Assembly (NCBI RefSeq): GCF_003984645.1
Contig: NZ_RWKI01000007.1
Location: 62,001-126,000 of the forward strand
Direction: 5' to 3'
DNA length: 64,000 nucleotides
Origin: Variovorax sp. MHTC-1
GTDB lineage: Bacteria; Pseudomonadota; Gammaproteobacteria; Burkholderiales; Burkholderiaceae_C
In this document: in pieces, positions 56,489 to 64,000 of the stretch
Layout of the letters: every line of letters begins with the position of its first letter
How positions within the stretch are numbered: the first letter of the stretch is position 1
Translations under genes and position numbers: made by a program
Notes under the pieces: model-generated
Database searches by the model: none
What the model saw: only the letters and a program-made list of their open reading frames with translations
Told to the model about the DNA's origin: nothing

Positions 56489-57814
56489 TCAGTCCGCTTT
56501 CAGGATGGTCTCGCCGCGCAGCGGGCCCATGTCGCGAATGTTGAAGCGATGGCGCTTCCAGCCGGCATAGGTGCGGCGCCAGTTGAGCAGGGACACGAAG
56601 TAGTAGACCACCTTGAACATCAACAACGAGCGGCGGTAGGCCCGCCCGTGGTGGATGTCGGCAGCCAGCAGGGACATCAGGCCCTGCTTCACCTTGAAGA
56701 TGTTCTGCGGGTGCATGAACATGTCGCGGATCATCGGGTTCGTGACGCGGTAGATGAACCACGAGTAGTCGCGCGGCCCCACGCGCATGCGCTTCTCCAG
56801 TGCCGCCCTGGCCGCCGGCAGTTCGGCCGGCCGGTCGAGCGCCATCCGCACCAGCCGCGCGCCGTCGAAGGCGCTCTGCATCGCGAGGAACACGCCCGAC
56901 GAGAACATCGGGTCGATGAAGGTGTAGGCATCGCCCACCATCAGGTAGCCATCGCCGGTGGCATGCGTGCTGGAGTACGCGAAGTTGCCCGTGGCATGGA
57001 CCTTGTCGTCGACGAGCGATGCATCCTTCAGGCGGTCGTGCAGCTCCGGGCACATCGCGATGGTGTCGAAGAAATAGTCCTTCAGCGGCTTGTCGCGCGC
57101 CTTCAGGTAGTAGGCCCAGCAGACGGCGCCGACGCTGGTCGTGCCGTCGGCCAGCGGAATGAACCAGAACCAGCCGTGCTCGAACCAGCAGATGCTGATG
57201 TTGCCCTCGCGCTTGCCCGTAAGCCGCCGCGCGCCGCGAAAGTGGCCGAAGAGCGCGGTGCTGTTGTGGTCCGGGTTCTTCTTCTTGCACTTGAACTTGT
57301 TGGCCAGGACCGTGTCGCGGCCGCTGGCATCGACGACGAAGCGCGCCCGCCATGTGCGCCTGGCGCCGTCGCCGAGCAGCGCCTGCACCGTCGCGCCGGT
57401 GTCGTCGAAATCGACTTCGCACACCTTCGCGCCTTCGATGGCCAGCGCGCCCACCTTGGCGGCGTTGCGAAACAGCAGCTCGTCGAGCTCCGAACGGCGA
57501 ACCTGCCAGGCCGAGTCCTTGGACGGATCCCAGCCTTCGGAAAAGTCGACATAGCTGCAGTAGTCGAGGTCCGGCGACACGAACTCGATGCCGAACTTCG
57601 GCATGCCGATTTTCTCGACCTCCTCGCGCACGCCGAGCTTGTCGAACAGTTCCACATTGCCCGGCAGCAGCGATTCGCCGATGTGGAAGCGCGGGTGATG
57701 TTCCTTCTCGAGCAGAACCACGCGCCGCCCTTCGCGCGCGAGCAGCGCCGCGATGGTCGAGCCCGCAGGTCCTCCGCCGACGACGAGCACATCGCATTCC
57801 TGAACTGTCTGCAT
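56489..57814 (-). CDS. Flavin-dependent halogenase-like FAD oxidoreductase
   Basis: The 441-residue protein starts MQTVQECDVLVVGGGPAGSTIAALL (FAD dinucleotide fold, GGGPAG) after a GAAGGAG site that sets ATG 57814. Other features are ARFVVDASGRDTVLAN, a WFWFIPLADG block that satisfies the halogenase WxWxIP pattern, and GDAYTFIDPMFSSGV. It belongs to the tryptophan-halogenase-like FAD group, whose members chlorinate or brominate aromatics, or act as geranylgeranyl-reductase-like oxidoreductases. The catalytic Lys of proven halogenases cannot be confirmed by eye. No biosynthetic genes other than the convergent methyltransferase adjoin it. Confidence 0.8.
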   Translation of the reverse strand: MQTVQECDVLVVGGGPAGSTIAALLAREGRRVVLLEKEHHPRFHIGESLLPGNVELFDKLGVREEVEKIGMPKFGIEFVSPDLDYCSYVDFSEGWDPSKDSAWQVRRSELDELLFRNAAKVGALAIEGAKVCEVDFDDTGATVQALLGDGARRTWRARFVVDASGRDTVLANKFKCKKKNPDHNSTALFGHFRGARRLTGKREGNISICWFEHGWFWFIPLADGTTSVGAVCWAYYLKARDKPLKDYFFDTIAMCPELHDRLKDASLVDDKVHATGNFAYSSTHATGDGYLMVGDAYTFIDPMFSSGVFLAMQSAFDGARLVRMALDRPAELPAARAALEKRMRVGPRDYSWFIYRVTNPMIRDMFMHPQNIFKVKQGLMSLLAADIHHGRAYRRSLLMFKVVYYFVSLLNWRRTYAGWKRHRFNIRDMGPLRGETILKAD

Positions 57815-58018
57815 GGGGTCGGTTTCTCCTTCGGGATCGCGCATTGTCGAGGCCCCGCATTGTGCCGCCCTCGGCATGCACCGACCTTGATGCGACGAAG
57901 CTTCACCGCATTTTCCCTACGCGAGACTTCGCCTCGCGCCCACACCGTCGATTGCGCCCCGAACTGAAATTGGCGCCTCAGCGCGGCGCCGTGCCGCCAG
58001 CAACATCAGGAGCATGAA

Positions 58019-58420
58019 ATGGCAACCGACAACGTCAGGACTTCCTCGGGGCTCGCCGATGAGGCCGAGCGAACTGCGCAAGAGGCGCTTGAAGCCGCGC
58101 AAGGGTACGCGCGAGAAAGCGGTCGCATTGCCAGGGACGCCATTCCTTCAATTCGTTCGAACGTCGAAGACGCCGAGGAAGACGCCAAGGAGATCGCCAA
58201 GGACACGGCCCTCACCGGCCGCGCCTATGCCCGGAACGCCGTGAATTCGACCGGCCGGAAGATCCGGGACTTCAAGGGCCAGGTCACCCACGCCAAGGAC
58301 AGCTGCCTGCACTACATCGCGGAAGAACCGGTCCGCGCATCGCTTGCCGCGGCGGCAACCGGCGCAGTGCTCATGACGCTGCTTCTTTCGCTCGCGCGAG
58401 GCGGCCGCTCGATCAAGTAG
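58019..58420 (+). CDS. DUF883/ElaB-YqjD-like membrane-anchored protein
   Basis: The 133-residue protein has a charged, helical N-terminal two thirds (EAERTAQEALEAAQGYARES, EDAEEDAKEIAKD) and a C-terminal membrane segment (ASLAAAATGAVLMTLLLSLA). The layout and YIAEEPVRA just before the membrane helix match the DUF883 family, stationary-phase proteins that tether ribosomes to the membrane in E. coli. It ends one base from the convergent gene. Confidence 0.85.
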   Translation: MATDNVRTSSGLADEAERTAQEALEAAQGYARESGRIARDAIPSIRSNVEDAEEDAKEIAKDTALTGRAYARNAVNSTGRKIRDFKGQVTHAKDSCLHYIAEEPVRASLAAAATGAVLMTLLLSLARGGRSIK

Positions 58421-58421
58421 G

Positions 58422-59285
58422 TTACGAGCTGACCCTGTTGTCCAGCAGCACGATCGCCTCGCCGACGAGCTTGCCGTCCGCGGTGATCCGCGGATTCCTC
58501 AGCAGCGTGCCATCCGGGCCCAGCTGATAGCCGGTTGCGAACACCGAGTTCTGCACATTCCCACCGATCGCCCACGCGACCTCGGGCCCGACGGCCACGA
58601 CGATGTCGCAATGGCTCGGCAACTCGGGATTGTTCGAGGCATTGAGGTATTCGTCGTAGCTCGCCGGCTTCTCGCGCCAGCTTCCGATGATGTCGCCCGC
58701 CTGGGGCTTGGCCTTGTCGAGCCGAACGCCCCAGAAGGGCGCGGTCAGGTCGCCGCTCGCGTTCTTCTTGATCGCATCCCACATGTACGCAGCATGGCCG
58801 ATCGACTCGTGGAAGGACTTGTATTCGTCGAACTCGCTGGCCGCGGTCCTCACCATCAGCGAGATCGCCACCGCCGACCAGGGCTGCATGGCGGCCTTGC
58901 CGGTGAGCGGCTTGCCGAACGCTTTCCACATCTCGCCGATGAAGCCGCTGAAGGGCGCCTTCGCCTCCTTGCCGCCGCCTCTGTCGAAGCGCAGCCATTG
59001 CTCGACGGCGGCGGCAACGAGCGCCTCCCGCGCCGGAGAGCCCGGGTCGCGCAAGGTGGGTTGCTCGGGCGGCTGCCAGTCGAATTTGGTGATCGGCAAT
59101 GCGGCCTTGATGAAGCCCTCGGTCGACTTCCCATCGACCGCGGTGCGGACGTGATGCCAACCCTCCGGTCCGTCTTCCAGGTCATCGACGGCCTGCCCGA
59201 GGAAGACGGGACCGATCAGCGTGTCGGGCTCGGCCCTGGCCTCGGACCGCACGTTGATCGTTTCGACGTTGACGAGTTTCTGCAT
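58422..59285 (-). CDS. SH3-like plus DUF2272 domain protein
   Basis: The 287-residue protein starts at ATG 59285 after AAGGAG. The first 75 residues look like a bacterial SH3 domain (VNVRSEARAEPDTLIGPVFLGQAV, GWHHVRTAVDGKSTEGFI). The rest matches DUF2272 (SAVAISLMVRTAA, FHESIGHAAYMWDAI, AGDIIGSWREKP, HCDIVVAVGPEVAWAIGGN), a CHAP/NlpC-like fold with SH3-like partner, suggesting peptidoglycan or peptide hydrolysis. It has no signal peptide, so it may act in the cytosol or be exported by another route. Confidence 0.75.
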   Translation of the reverse strand: MQKLVNVETINVRSEARAEPDTLIGPVFLGQAVDDLEDGPEGWHHVRTAVDGKSTEGFIKAALPITKFDWQPPEQPTLRDPGSPAREALVAAAVEQWLRFDRGGGKEAKAPFSGFIGEMWKAFGKPLTGKAAMQPWSAVAISLMVRTAASEFDEYKSFHESIGHAAYMWDAIKKNASGDLTAPFWGVRLDKAKPQAGDIIGSWREKPASYDEYLNASNNPELPSHCDIVVAVGPEVAWAIGGNVQNSVFATGYQLGPDGTLLRNPRITADGKLVGEAIVLLDNRVSS

Positions 59286-59432
59286 CTGAAGCTCCTTGTG
59301 GCCAGACGAGTTGACCACGAAGCCGCGGGTGTAGCCAGTCGCAAATGGCTGACAAGCAGCTCGAGATCGGCGGGCATCCGAAAAGGCTCGGCGCTGACTG
59401 CGCAGGGAACGAGAGGATGGGATTTTCGCGGC

Positions 59433-60128
59433 ATGAGCAGCCACGACGCCTCCGCAGCTCCCGCCCCACGGCCTGGCGTGTTGCTGGTACCCGGCTGGGA
59501 CGATGGCCGCGGGCAGTACCGAAGGCTGGCGCGCGAGCTTTCGAGCCGGGGCTGGATCTGCCGCACGGTCGATCTGCCGAATCCATCGTGGTCCGCCGCG
59601 GAGCGGGAGACGGTGACACGCGCAGACAACCTCGAGGACGTGGTGCGCGCCTACGACGCGCTCGCGCGCGAACCGGCCGTGGTTCAGGATGCGATCATCC
59701 TCGTCGGCGTCAGCTATGGCGGCTACCTCGCGGCTTTCGCGAGCGCGATGCGTCCTGTACGCCGGCTGGTGCTGCGCGCGCCGGCGCTCTACCGAGACGA
59801 GGACTGGACGCTACCCAAGGAGCAGCTCGACAAGCAGGACCTGTCGGTCTATCGCCTCCTGAGGCTGCGCCCGGTGGACAACCGGGCGCTGGCGGCCTGC
59901 GCCGCCTTCCAGGGCGAAGTGCTGGTCATCGAATCCGGGCACGACGACACCGTGCCGCACCCGGTCATCGAGAACTACCTGTCGGCCTTCGAGCAGGCCC
60001 GGTCGGTCGATGCCGAAGTGCTCGAAGGCGCCGACCACGCCTTGTCGCATCCCGACTGGGAACGCGACTTCCTTCTGCGTCTGGTCGGATGGCTGGCAGG
60101 GCGGGCCTCCGGGGTTCAGAAGCCGTAG
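59433..60128 (+). CDS. Alpha/beta hydrolase
   Basis: The 231-residue protein has GVLLVPGWDDGRGQYRRLA at the N-terminus, the nucleophile elbow VGVSYGGYLAAF (GxSxG), an Asp in IESGHDDTVPHPV and a His in GADHALSHP. This is a complete Ser-Asp-His triad, with the size of small carboxylesterase/dienelactone-type hydrolases. The substrate is unknown. It overlaps the 3' end of the convergent PRC-barrel gene by 13 bases. Confidence 0.85.
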   Translation: MSSHDASAAPAPRPGVLLVPGWDDGRGQYRRLARELSSRGWICRTVDLPNPSWSAAERETVTRADNLEDVVRAYDALAREPAVVQDAIILVGVSYGGYLAAFASAMRPVRRLVLRAPALYRDEDWTLPKEQLDKQDLSVYRLLRLRPVDNRALAACAAFQGEVLVIESGHDDTVPHPVIENYLSAFEQARSVDAEVLEGADHALSHPDWERDFLLRLVGWLAGRASGVQKP

Positions 60129-60463
60129 TACTTGTTCACGCTGCTGTTGTAGGCCTCGTCGTAGTCGGGTACGTCGTCGGTCGCATAGCGCGGCGCTCCT
60201 TCGAGCTTCGCCTTGTCCAACGGGACGACGTAGCCGTCCTGCGACGTGTCGTACTTCAGCATGTCCCAGGGAATCGGGTAGCGGTCGGTGCCGATTCCCA
60301 GGAAGCCGCCGAACTCCATCACCGCATAGCGGACCTGGCCGGATATCTTGTCGATCATGAGATCGTCGATCGTGCCGAGCTTGTCGCCGCCCGCGTTATA
60401 GACGCTGGTGCCTTCGACGCGTTCCGAAGAGATCACGTCATGGATCGAAGTGGTGGTGGTCAT
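60116..60463 (-). CDS. PRC-barrel domain protein
   Basis: The 115-residue protein starts at ATG 60463 after a GGAG site. It has a single PRC-barrel: VISSERVEGTSVYNAGGDKLGTIDDLMIDK, VRYAVMEFGGFLGIGTDRYPIPWD and YVVPLDKAKLEGAP. Such free-standing barrels in proteobacteria are often linked to stress or envelope functions, but the exact role is unknown. An in-frame earlier start would lack a ribosome site. Confidence 0.88.
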   Translation of the reverse strand: MTTTTSIHDVISSERVEGTSVYNAGGDKLGTIDDLMIDKISGQVRYAVMEFGGFLGIGTDRYPIPWDMLKYDTSQDGYVVPLDKAKLEGAPRYATDDVPDYDEAYNSSVNKYYGF

Positions 60464-60637
60464 GCAAATGCTCCGGGAAATCGACCGGCACGGCTGGGTA
60501 TGCCGGTCAACGCTTCCAAAGCCCAGCACAACAGGTATCGCGTGCTCGATGACGCTACTGGATCAGCCCGGTGGCCGTGTTCCTGTAGGTGGATCCTCGC
60601 GGAGCGGGCCGGACGCACCCGGGCGCACCGGCGGATT

Positions 60638-61594
60638 TCAAAGCCTGCCGCCCAGCTCCCCCTGCCTGAAACGCCGCACGTCGCGTGCCGGCGGGGCGCC
60701 GAACATCCGGCTGTACTCGCGGCTGAACTGCGAAGGGCTTTCGTAGCCGACCTTGTAGCCGGCCTCCGCCGCGTCCACCACGTCGCTGAAGAGCAGGCGG
60801 CGCGCTTCCTGCAGGCGCAGCTGCTTCTGGTATTGCAGCGGACTCATCGCGGTCACGGCCTTGAAGTGGTGGTGCAGGGACGACACGCTCATGTGCGCGG
60901 CCCGCGCCATGTCCTCCAGCTTCAGCGGAGCGGTGCTGTGTTCCCGCAGCCAGGCGATGGCGCGGCAGATCCGCTGGCTATGGCTGCCCGCGACCGCCAG
61001 CTGGCCGAGCCGCCAGCCGTTCTCGGCCTTCAGCAGGCGGTAGTAGATCTCCCGGATGACCAGCGGCGCGAGGGCAGGGACGTCCTCGCGGGTGTCGAGC
61101 AGGCGGATCAGGCGCATCACTGCGTCCAGCAGTTCGATGGAGGTCTCGCCGGTGAAGATGCCTCGCGCCGCTGCCTTCGGCGGCTTGACGTGGTCCGCCT
61201 CCAGCATCATCGTCGCGATCGCCGTGGGATCGATGTCGAGGCGCAGGGCCAGGTAGGGCGCTTCGGGGGTCGCATCGATGACCTGGCCGGTCACCGGGAG
61301 GTTCTGCGACACCACGAGATGGCTGGACGAGTCGTAGACGAACAGCTCGTCGCCGAGCATGACGCGCTTGCTCCCTTGCGCAATGAGGCAGAAGGCGGGG
61401 TCGTAAGCGCCGTGGAGCGGCTCGCCGACGCGCGTGGATCGGAACACCGCCAGGCCGGGAACGGCAGTGGGGTTCGTGCCCTCGGCGACGGCGAAGCGCT
61501 CGATCAGCGCGGCGAGTTCGGCGCGCCGCAGGACCAGCTGCAGCTGCTGGTCCGGACGTTCGCGGGCGGTGGCGGCAGTGGAGACGGTGCTCAT
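60638..61594 (-). CDS. AraC-family transcriptional regulator
   Basis: The protein of about 318 residues has an N-terminal AraC_N cupin-like domain (GLAVFRSTRVGEPLHGAYDPAFCLIAQGSKRVMLGDELFVY) and a C-terminal double HTH (ICRAIAWLREHSTAPLKLEDMARAAHMSVSSLHHHF, AAEAGYKVGYESPSQFSREYSRMFG). It is divergent from the FMN reductase gene and probably regulates it. ATG 61600 is an equally possible start. Confidence 0.92.
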   Translation of the reverse strand: MSTVSTAATARERPDQQLQLVLRRAELAALIERFAVAEGTNPTAVPGLAVFRSTRVGEPLHGAYDPAFCLIAQGSKRVMLGDELFVYDSSSHLVVSQNLPVTGQVIDATPEAPYLALRLDIDPTAIATMMLEADHVKPPKAAARGIFTGETSIELLDAVMRLIRLLDTREDVPALAPLVIREIYYRLLKAENGWRLGQLAVAGSHSQRICRAIAWLREHSTAPLKLEDMARAAHMSVSSLHHHFKAVTAMSPLQYQKQLRLQEARRLLFSDVVDAAEAGYKVGYESPSQFSREYSRMFGAPPARDVRRFRQGELGGRL

Positions 61595-61789
61595 GTCCAT
61601 AGCTTAGGCAAGCCCGTTGGATTTGTCTCGCGCGGCCGGCCGCGTCTGGACGATCGGGCAAGAACTTGCGGCGATCCTGCAAGCGGCGAGGCCTGCTTCT
61701 GCTCGGCTTCGTCCCGAATCCCGAGCGGACTGCATGAAGATGGTTTCGCTGTTCAAATCCGGCTTCCGCAACCCACAGGAAAAAGTATC

Positions 61790-62350
61790 GTGAGCTCATT
61801 GGACATCGTCGGCCTCTGCGGCAGCCTGCGCGCCGACTCCGTCAACCGGATGGCGCTGAACCTGGCTGCATCGCTGATGCCGGACGGCATGCGAATGGAA
61901 GCCGTCGAATGGCGCGAGATCCCGCCTTTCGACGGCGACGTATTGGCCAAGGGCCTGCCGCCGGCCGTGCTGGCGCTGCGCGAGCGCATCCGCCGCGCCG
62001 ACGGCGTGCTCATCGCCACGCCCGAATACAACTTCTCGATCCCGGGCGTGTTCAAGAACGTGCTCGACTGGGTGAGCCGCGGCGAGGACCAGCCCTTCGC
62101 GAACAAGCCGGTGGCCATTCTTTCCGCCTCGCCCGGCCCGGTCGGTGGCGCGCGCGTTCAGTACGACCTGCGCCGCGTGATGCTGTTCATGAATGCCATG
62201 GTGCTGGCGAAGCCCGAGGTGTTCATCGGCGGCGCGGGCGCCAAGTTCGACGCCGCCGGCCAGTGCACCGACGAGACCACCCGCAAGTTCGTCGGCGACC
62301 AGATGCGCGCCTTCGACAAGTGGGTCAGTGCAGTAAAGCGCATGAGCTAA
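61790..62350 (+). CDS. NAD(P)H-dependent FMN reductase
   Basis: The 186-residue flavodoxin-fold protein starts at GTG 61790 after ACAGGA. It has DIVGLCGSLRADSVNRMALNL, LIATPEYNFSIPGVFKNVLDWVSR and AILSASPGPVGGARVQYDLRR, the signature blocks of the NADPH-dependent FMN reductase/quinone reductase family. Likely a redox-stress or quinone-reducing enzyme. It overlaps the convergent small gene by 26 bases. Confidence 0.9.
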   Translation: MSSLDIVGLCGSLRADSVNRMALNLAASLMPDGMRMEAVEWREIPPFDGDVLAKGLPPAVLALRERIRRADGVLIATPEYNFSIPGVFKNVLDWVSRGEDQPFANKPVAILSASPGPVGGARVQYDLRRVMLFMNAMVLAKPEVFIGGAGAKFDAAGQCTDETTRKFVGDQMRAFDKWVSAVKRMS

Positions 62351-62594
62351 TGTCGGTCGCGTCCAGCACGATGGGTGCGGAGGGCGCGGCCCGGTAGCGC
62401 TCAACGGCCTTGGCCTCGATGCAGTCGAAGTAGTTCTCGCAGGTTTCGGTCAGGTCGCCGTCGTGGGTTGGGGACAGGCCGCGCAATGCGGCTTCGGAGA
62501 TATGGGCAATGATGCGGGGGCCGTCGAGGCCGTCGGGATAGATGGCGAACCGGACGGTTTTCGTCTCGGTGCAATGGATGGCTTCGCAGTACAT
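62325..62594 (-). CDS. Small hypothetical protein
   Basis: The 89-residue protein starts MYCEAIHCTETKTVRFAIYPDG and has a central helix (CENYFDCIEAKAVERYRAAP) and five or so Cys. No known family or signal peptide is recognised. The start could be up to 15 codons earlier at ATGs near 62639. The 3' end overlaps the FMN reductase gene on the other strand, which lowers confidence. Confidence 0.55.
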   Translation of the reverse strand: MYCEAIHCTETKTVRFAIYPDGLDGPRIIAHISEAALRGLSPTHDGDLTETCENYFDCIEAKAVERYRAAPSAPIVLDATDISSCALLH

Positions 62595-62715
62595 GAAAGT
62601 CTCTGGGCTCTCTTTTTTCGTGTGCATGGATTTCATGTCGTTGCAAACGAAATGCCTCACGGCATACTTCGCGACCGGGAGAAAGAATGCGCCTACAGAG
62701 AAGTCCCTCTTGCCG

Positions 62716-63153
62716 ATGAACGACCCCTTCGATCTGCAACGCTTCGTCGACGCCCAGGACGCCGTGATCGACCGCGTCCGCGATGAGCTGCGCAACGGCC
62801 GGAAACGCAGCCACTGGATGTGGTTCGTCTTTCCGCAGCTCGCTGGCCTCGGCCGCAGCGAGATGGCTCGGCACTACGCGATCGCATCGCTGGACGAAGC
62901 GCGCGCCTACCTCGCGCATCCGCTGCTCGGGCCGCGCCTGCGCGAATGCGGCGCGCTGGTGCTGGCCGTTCAGGGGCGCATGATCGGCGAAATCTTCGGC
63001 GCGCCGGACGATCTCAAGTTCTGGTCGTCGATGACGCTGTTTCTCCAGGCCGACCCGTCGCAGGCGGTGTTCCGCGACTGCCTGCACAAGTATTTCGGTG
63101 GCCGGTCCGATCAGGGAACCTTGTCCCTGATCGAGAGCGGCCATGGCGGCTGA
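62716..63153 (+). CDS. DUF1810 family protein
   Basis: The 145-residue protein has the family pattern DPFDLQRFVDAQDAV, RSHWMWFVFPQLAGLGRSEMARHYAI, HPLLGPRLRECGALVLAVQGR, IFGAPDDLKFWSSMTLF and CLHKYFGG. The family is calpastatin-like in name only; molecular function is unknown, though some relatives act in ADP-ribose or NAD-type chemistry. Length is full. It overlaps the next gene by 11 bases. Confidence 0.9.
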   Translation: MNDPFDLQRFVDAQDAVIDRVRDELRNGRKRSHWMWFVFPQLAGLGRSEMARHYAIASLDEARAYLAHPLLGPRLRECGALVLAVQGRMIGEIFGAPDDLKFWSSMTLFLQADPSQAVFRDCLHKYFGGRSDQGTLSLIESGHGG

Positions 63154-64000
63154 TCCTTCGATGCGGCGGGCGCGGGGCGGCTGGGGCAGGGCGGGTGCGT
63201 GGCTGGTTTGGCTCGCGCTCGCGCTTCTCGTCACGGGCTGCGCCGGACTGCCGGCGATCGTCGAGCGTCCGCCGTCCTTCACCCTGGCCGATACGGCGGA
63301 CACGCCGCTCGCGCGCATGGCCACCAAGGGCGCGCCCGACGTGCAGCTGAGCGGCTTCCGGCTGCTGCCGATGCCTGCGTATTCGATGCACGCGCGCCTC
63401 GAGCTCGCGCGCCGGGCGCAGCGCAGCATCGACATCCAATACTACCTGGTGCAGAACGACGAGACCGGCCGCTACCTGCTGCGTACCCTGCGCGATGCGG
63501 CCGAGCGCGGCGTGCGTGTGCGCGTTCTCATCGACGACCTCTACACCGCCGGCGCCGACGAGCTGCTGGCCGGCCTAGGCGCCCATGCGAACGTGGAGGT
63601 GCGCCTGTTCAACCCCTTCCCGGCGGGCCGCGACCGTCTCGCCACGCGGCTCGCGGCCTCGCTGTTCGACATCGACCGCATTCATCGCCGGATGCACAAC
63701 AAGCTCTTCGTCGCCGACAACGCGATGGCGGTTGTCGGCGGGCGCAACATCGCCAACGAATACTTCCTGCGCGACGCCGGGTCGAACTTCATCGACATCG
63801 ACACGCTGGTGACGGGCGCGGTGGTGCCGAGGCTCTCCTCGCTGTTCGACGTCTACTGGAACAGCCCTTACGTGTATCCCGTCCAGTCGCTGGCCGCCGT
63901 CGGCGGCTCGCTGCGGCAACTGCGCGAGCGCTTCGAAGAGCTGACCTGGGATGCGGCCATCTGGATGCCCTCGGCGCCGATCGAGCGCGACCTGCTGGGC
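63143..64000 (+). CDS. Phospholipase D family lipoprotein (truncated by window end)
   Basis: The open frame from ATG 63143 runs past the last base, giving 286 residues. A lipoprotein signal ends at LVTGC (Cys33). The PLD repeat follows: RSIDIQYYLVQNDETGRYLLRTL, VRVRVLIDDLYTAGADELLAGL, and the first HKD motif with His185, Lys187 and Asp192 in MHNKLFVADN, then GGRNIANEYF. Full-length relatives have a second HKD motif downstream. It probably acts on phospholipids at the envelope, like cardiolipin synthase-type or PLD lipoproteins. It overlaps DUF1810 by 11 bases. Confidence 0.9.
   Translation, partial: MAADPSMRRARGGWGRAGAWLVWLALALLVTGCAGLPAIVERPPSFTLADTADTPLARMATKGAPDVQLSGFRLLPMPAYSMHARLELARRAQRSIDIQYYLVQNDETGRYLLRTLRDAAERGVRVRVLIDDLYTAGADELLAGLGAHANVEVRLFNPFPAGRDRLATRLAASLFDIDRIHRRMHNKLFVADNAMAVVGGRNIANEYFLRDAGSNFIDIDTLVTGAVVPRLSSLFDVYWNSPYVYPVQSLAAVGGSLRQLRERFEELTWDAAIWMPSAPIERDLLG

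Noticed and set aside
59345-62350. A 1001-codon open frame on the plus strand spanning the hydrolase, PRC-barrel and AraC genes
   Set aside because: Only its last 186 codons (from GTG 61790) form a real protein; the rest is Arg/Ala-rich read-through across well supported genes in other frames.

Overview
The window is a GC-rich, densely coded bacterial chromosome segment. Gene content and protein character fit a Comamonadaceae beta-proteobacterium, most like Variovorax. This rests on several Bug/TctC binding proteins, red-type Rubisco in a Burkholderiales-style cbb operon, Comamonadaceae-like HU, and GC-rich inverted repeats between genes. No rRNA, tRNA, CRISPR array, IS transposase or prophage was seen. 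Its core looks like equipment for methanol-driven autotrophy: PQQ synthesis, a lanthanide-type methanol dehydrogenase with its accessory genes, and the Calvin-Benson-Bassham (CBB) cycle lie within about 35 kb. Layout: 0-2.8 kb holds a truncated gene, a receiver-only regulator, a CheB-like protein lacking catalytic residues, a frameshifted NmrA-family gene and a VOC protein. 2.8-5.9 kb (minus strand) is an overlapping trio: alpha/beta hydrolase resembling proline iminopeptidase, NarL-type histidine kinase, LuxR-type response regulator. It is divergent from pqqABCDE (6.0-9.3 kb), with an inverted repeat between them and a hairpin terminator between pqqA and pqqB. 9.4-11.9 kb holds small unknowns, a DNA-ligase adenylation core and an AT-richer methyltransferase. 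11.9-23.4 kb (minus strand) runs from xoxF through xoxG, xoxJ, two conserved unknown exported proteins, a YVTN beta-propeller, and homologues of mxaD, mxaR, mxaS, mxaA, mxaC, mxaK and mxaL. Divergent from xoxF, 23.9-27.7 kb carries the PQQ-associated ABC set: ATPase, beta-propeller, binding protein and permease. A 0.74-kb imperfect inverted repeat and an orphan TctC-type protein follow. 29.5-40.7 kb is cbbR facing cbbLSXYEZFPTA; cbbG and cbbK are not in it. 40.6-42.2 kb contains a duplicated junction of cbbA and ompA 3' ends, a 90-residue unknown protein and an OmpA-type lipoprotein. 42.2-47.4 kb is a 1725-residue trimeric autotransporter adhesin with a recent in-frame duplication. 47.9-51.5 kb is a diguanylate cyclase/EAL phosphodiesterase pair. 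51.5-55.1 kb is LysR, TctC-type protein and UxaA-type dehydratase. 55.2-64 kb is mixed: HU with a basic tail, UbiE-like methyltransferase, flavin-dependent halogenase-like protein, stress/envelope and small unknown proteins, AraC regulator, FMN reductase, DUF1810 protein and a truncated phospholipase D lipoprotein. How it fits together (inference): PQQ made from PqqA serves periplasmic XoxF, which oxidises methanol and passes electrons to XoxG. XoxJ and the Mxa-type proteins would mature the enzyme. Further oxidation of formaldehyde to CO2, encoded elsewhere, would supply reductant, and CO2 would be fixed by the cbb enzymes. Starts were chosen from ribosome binding sites, overlaps and family length where these could be judged.
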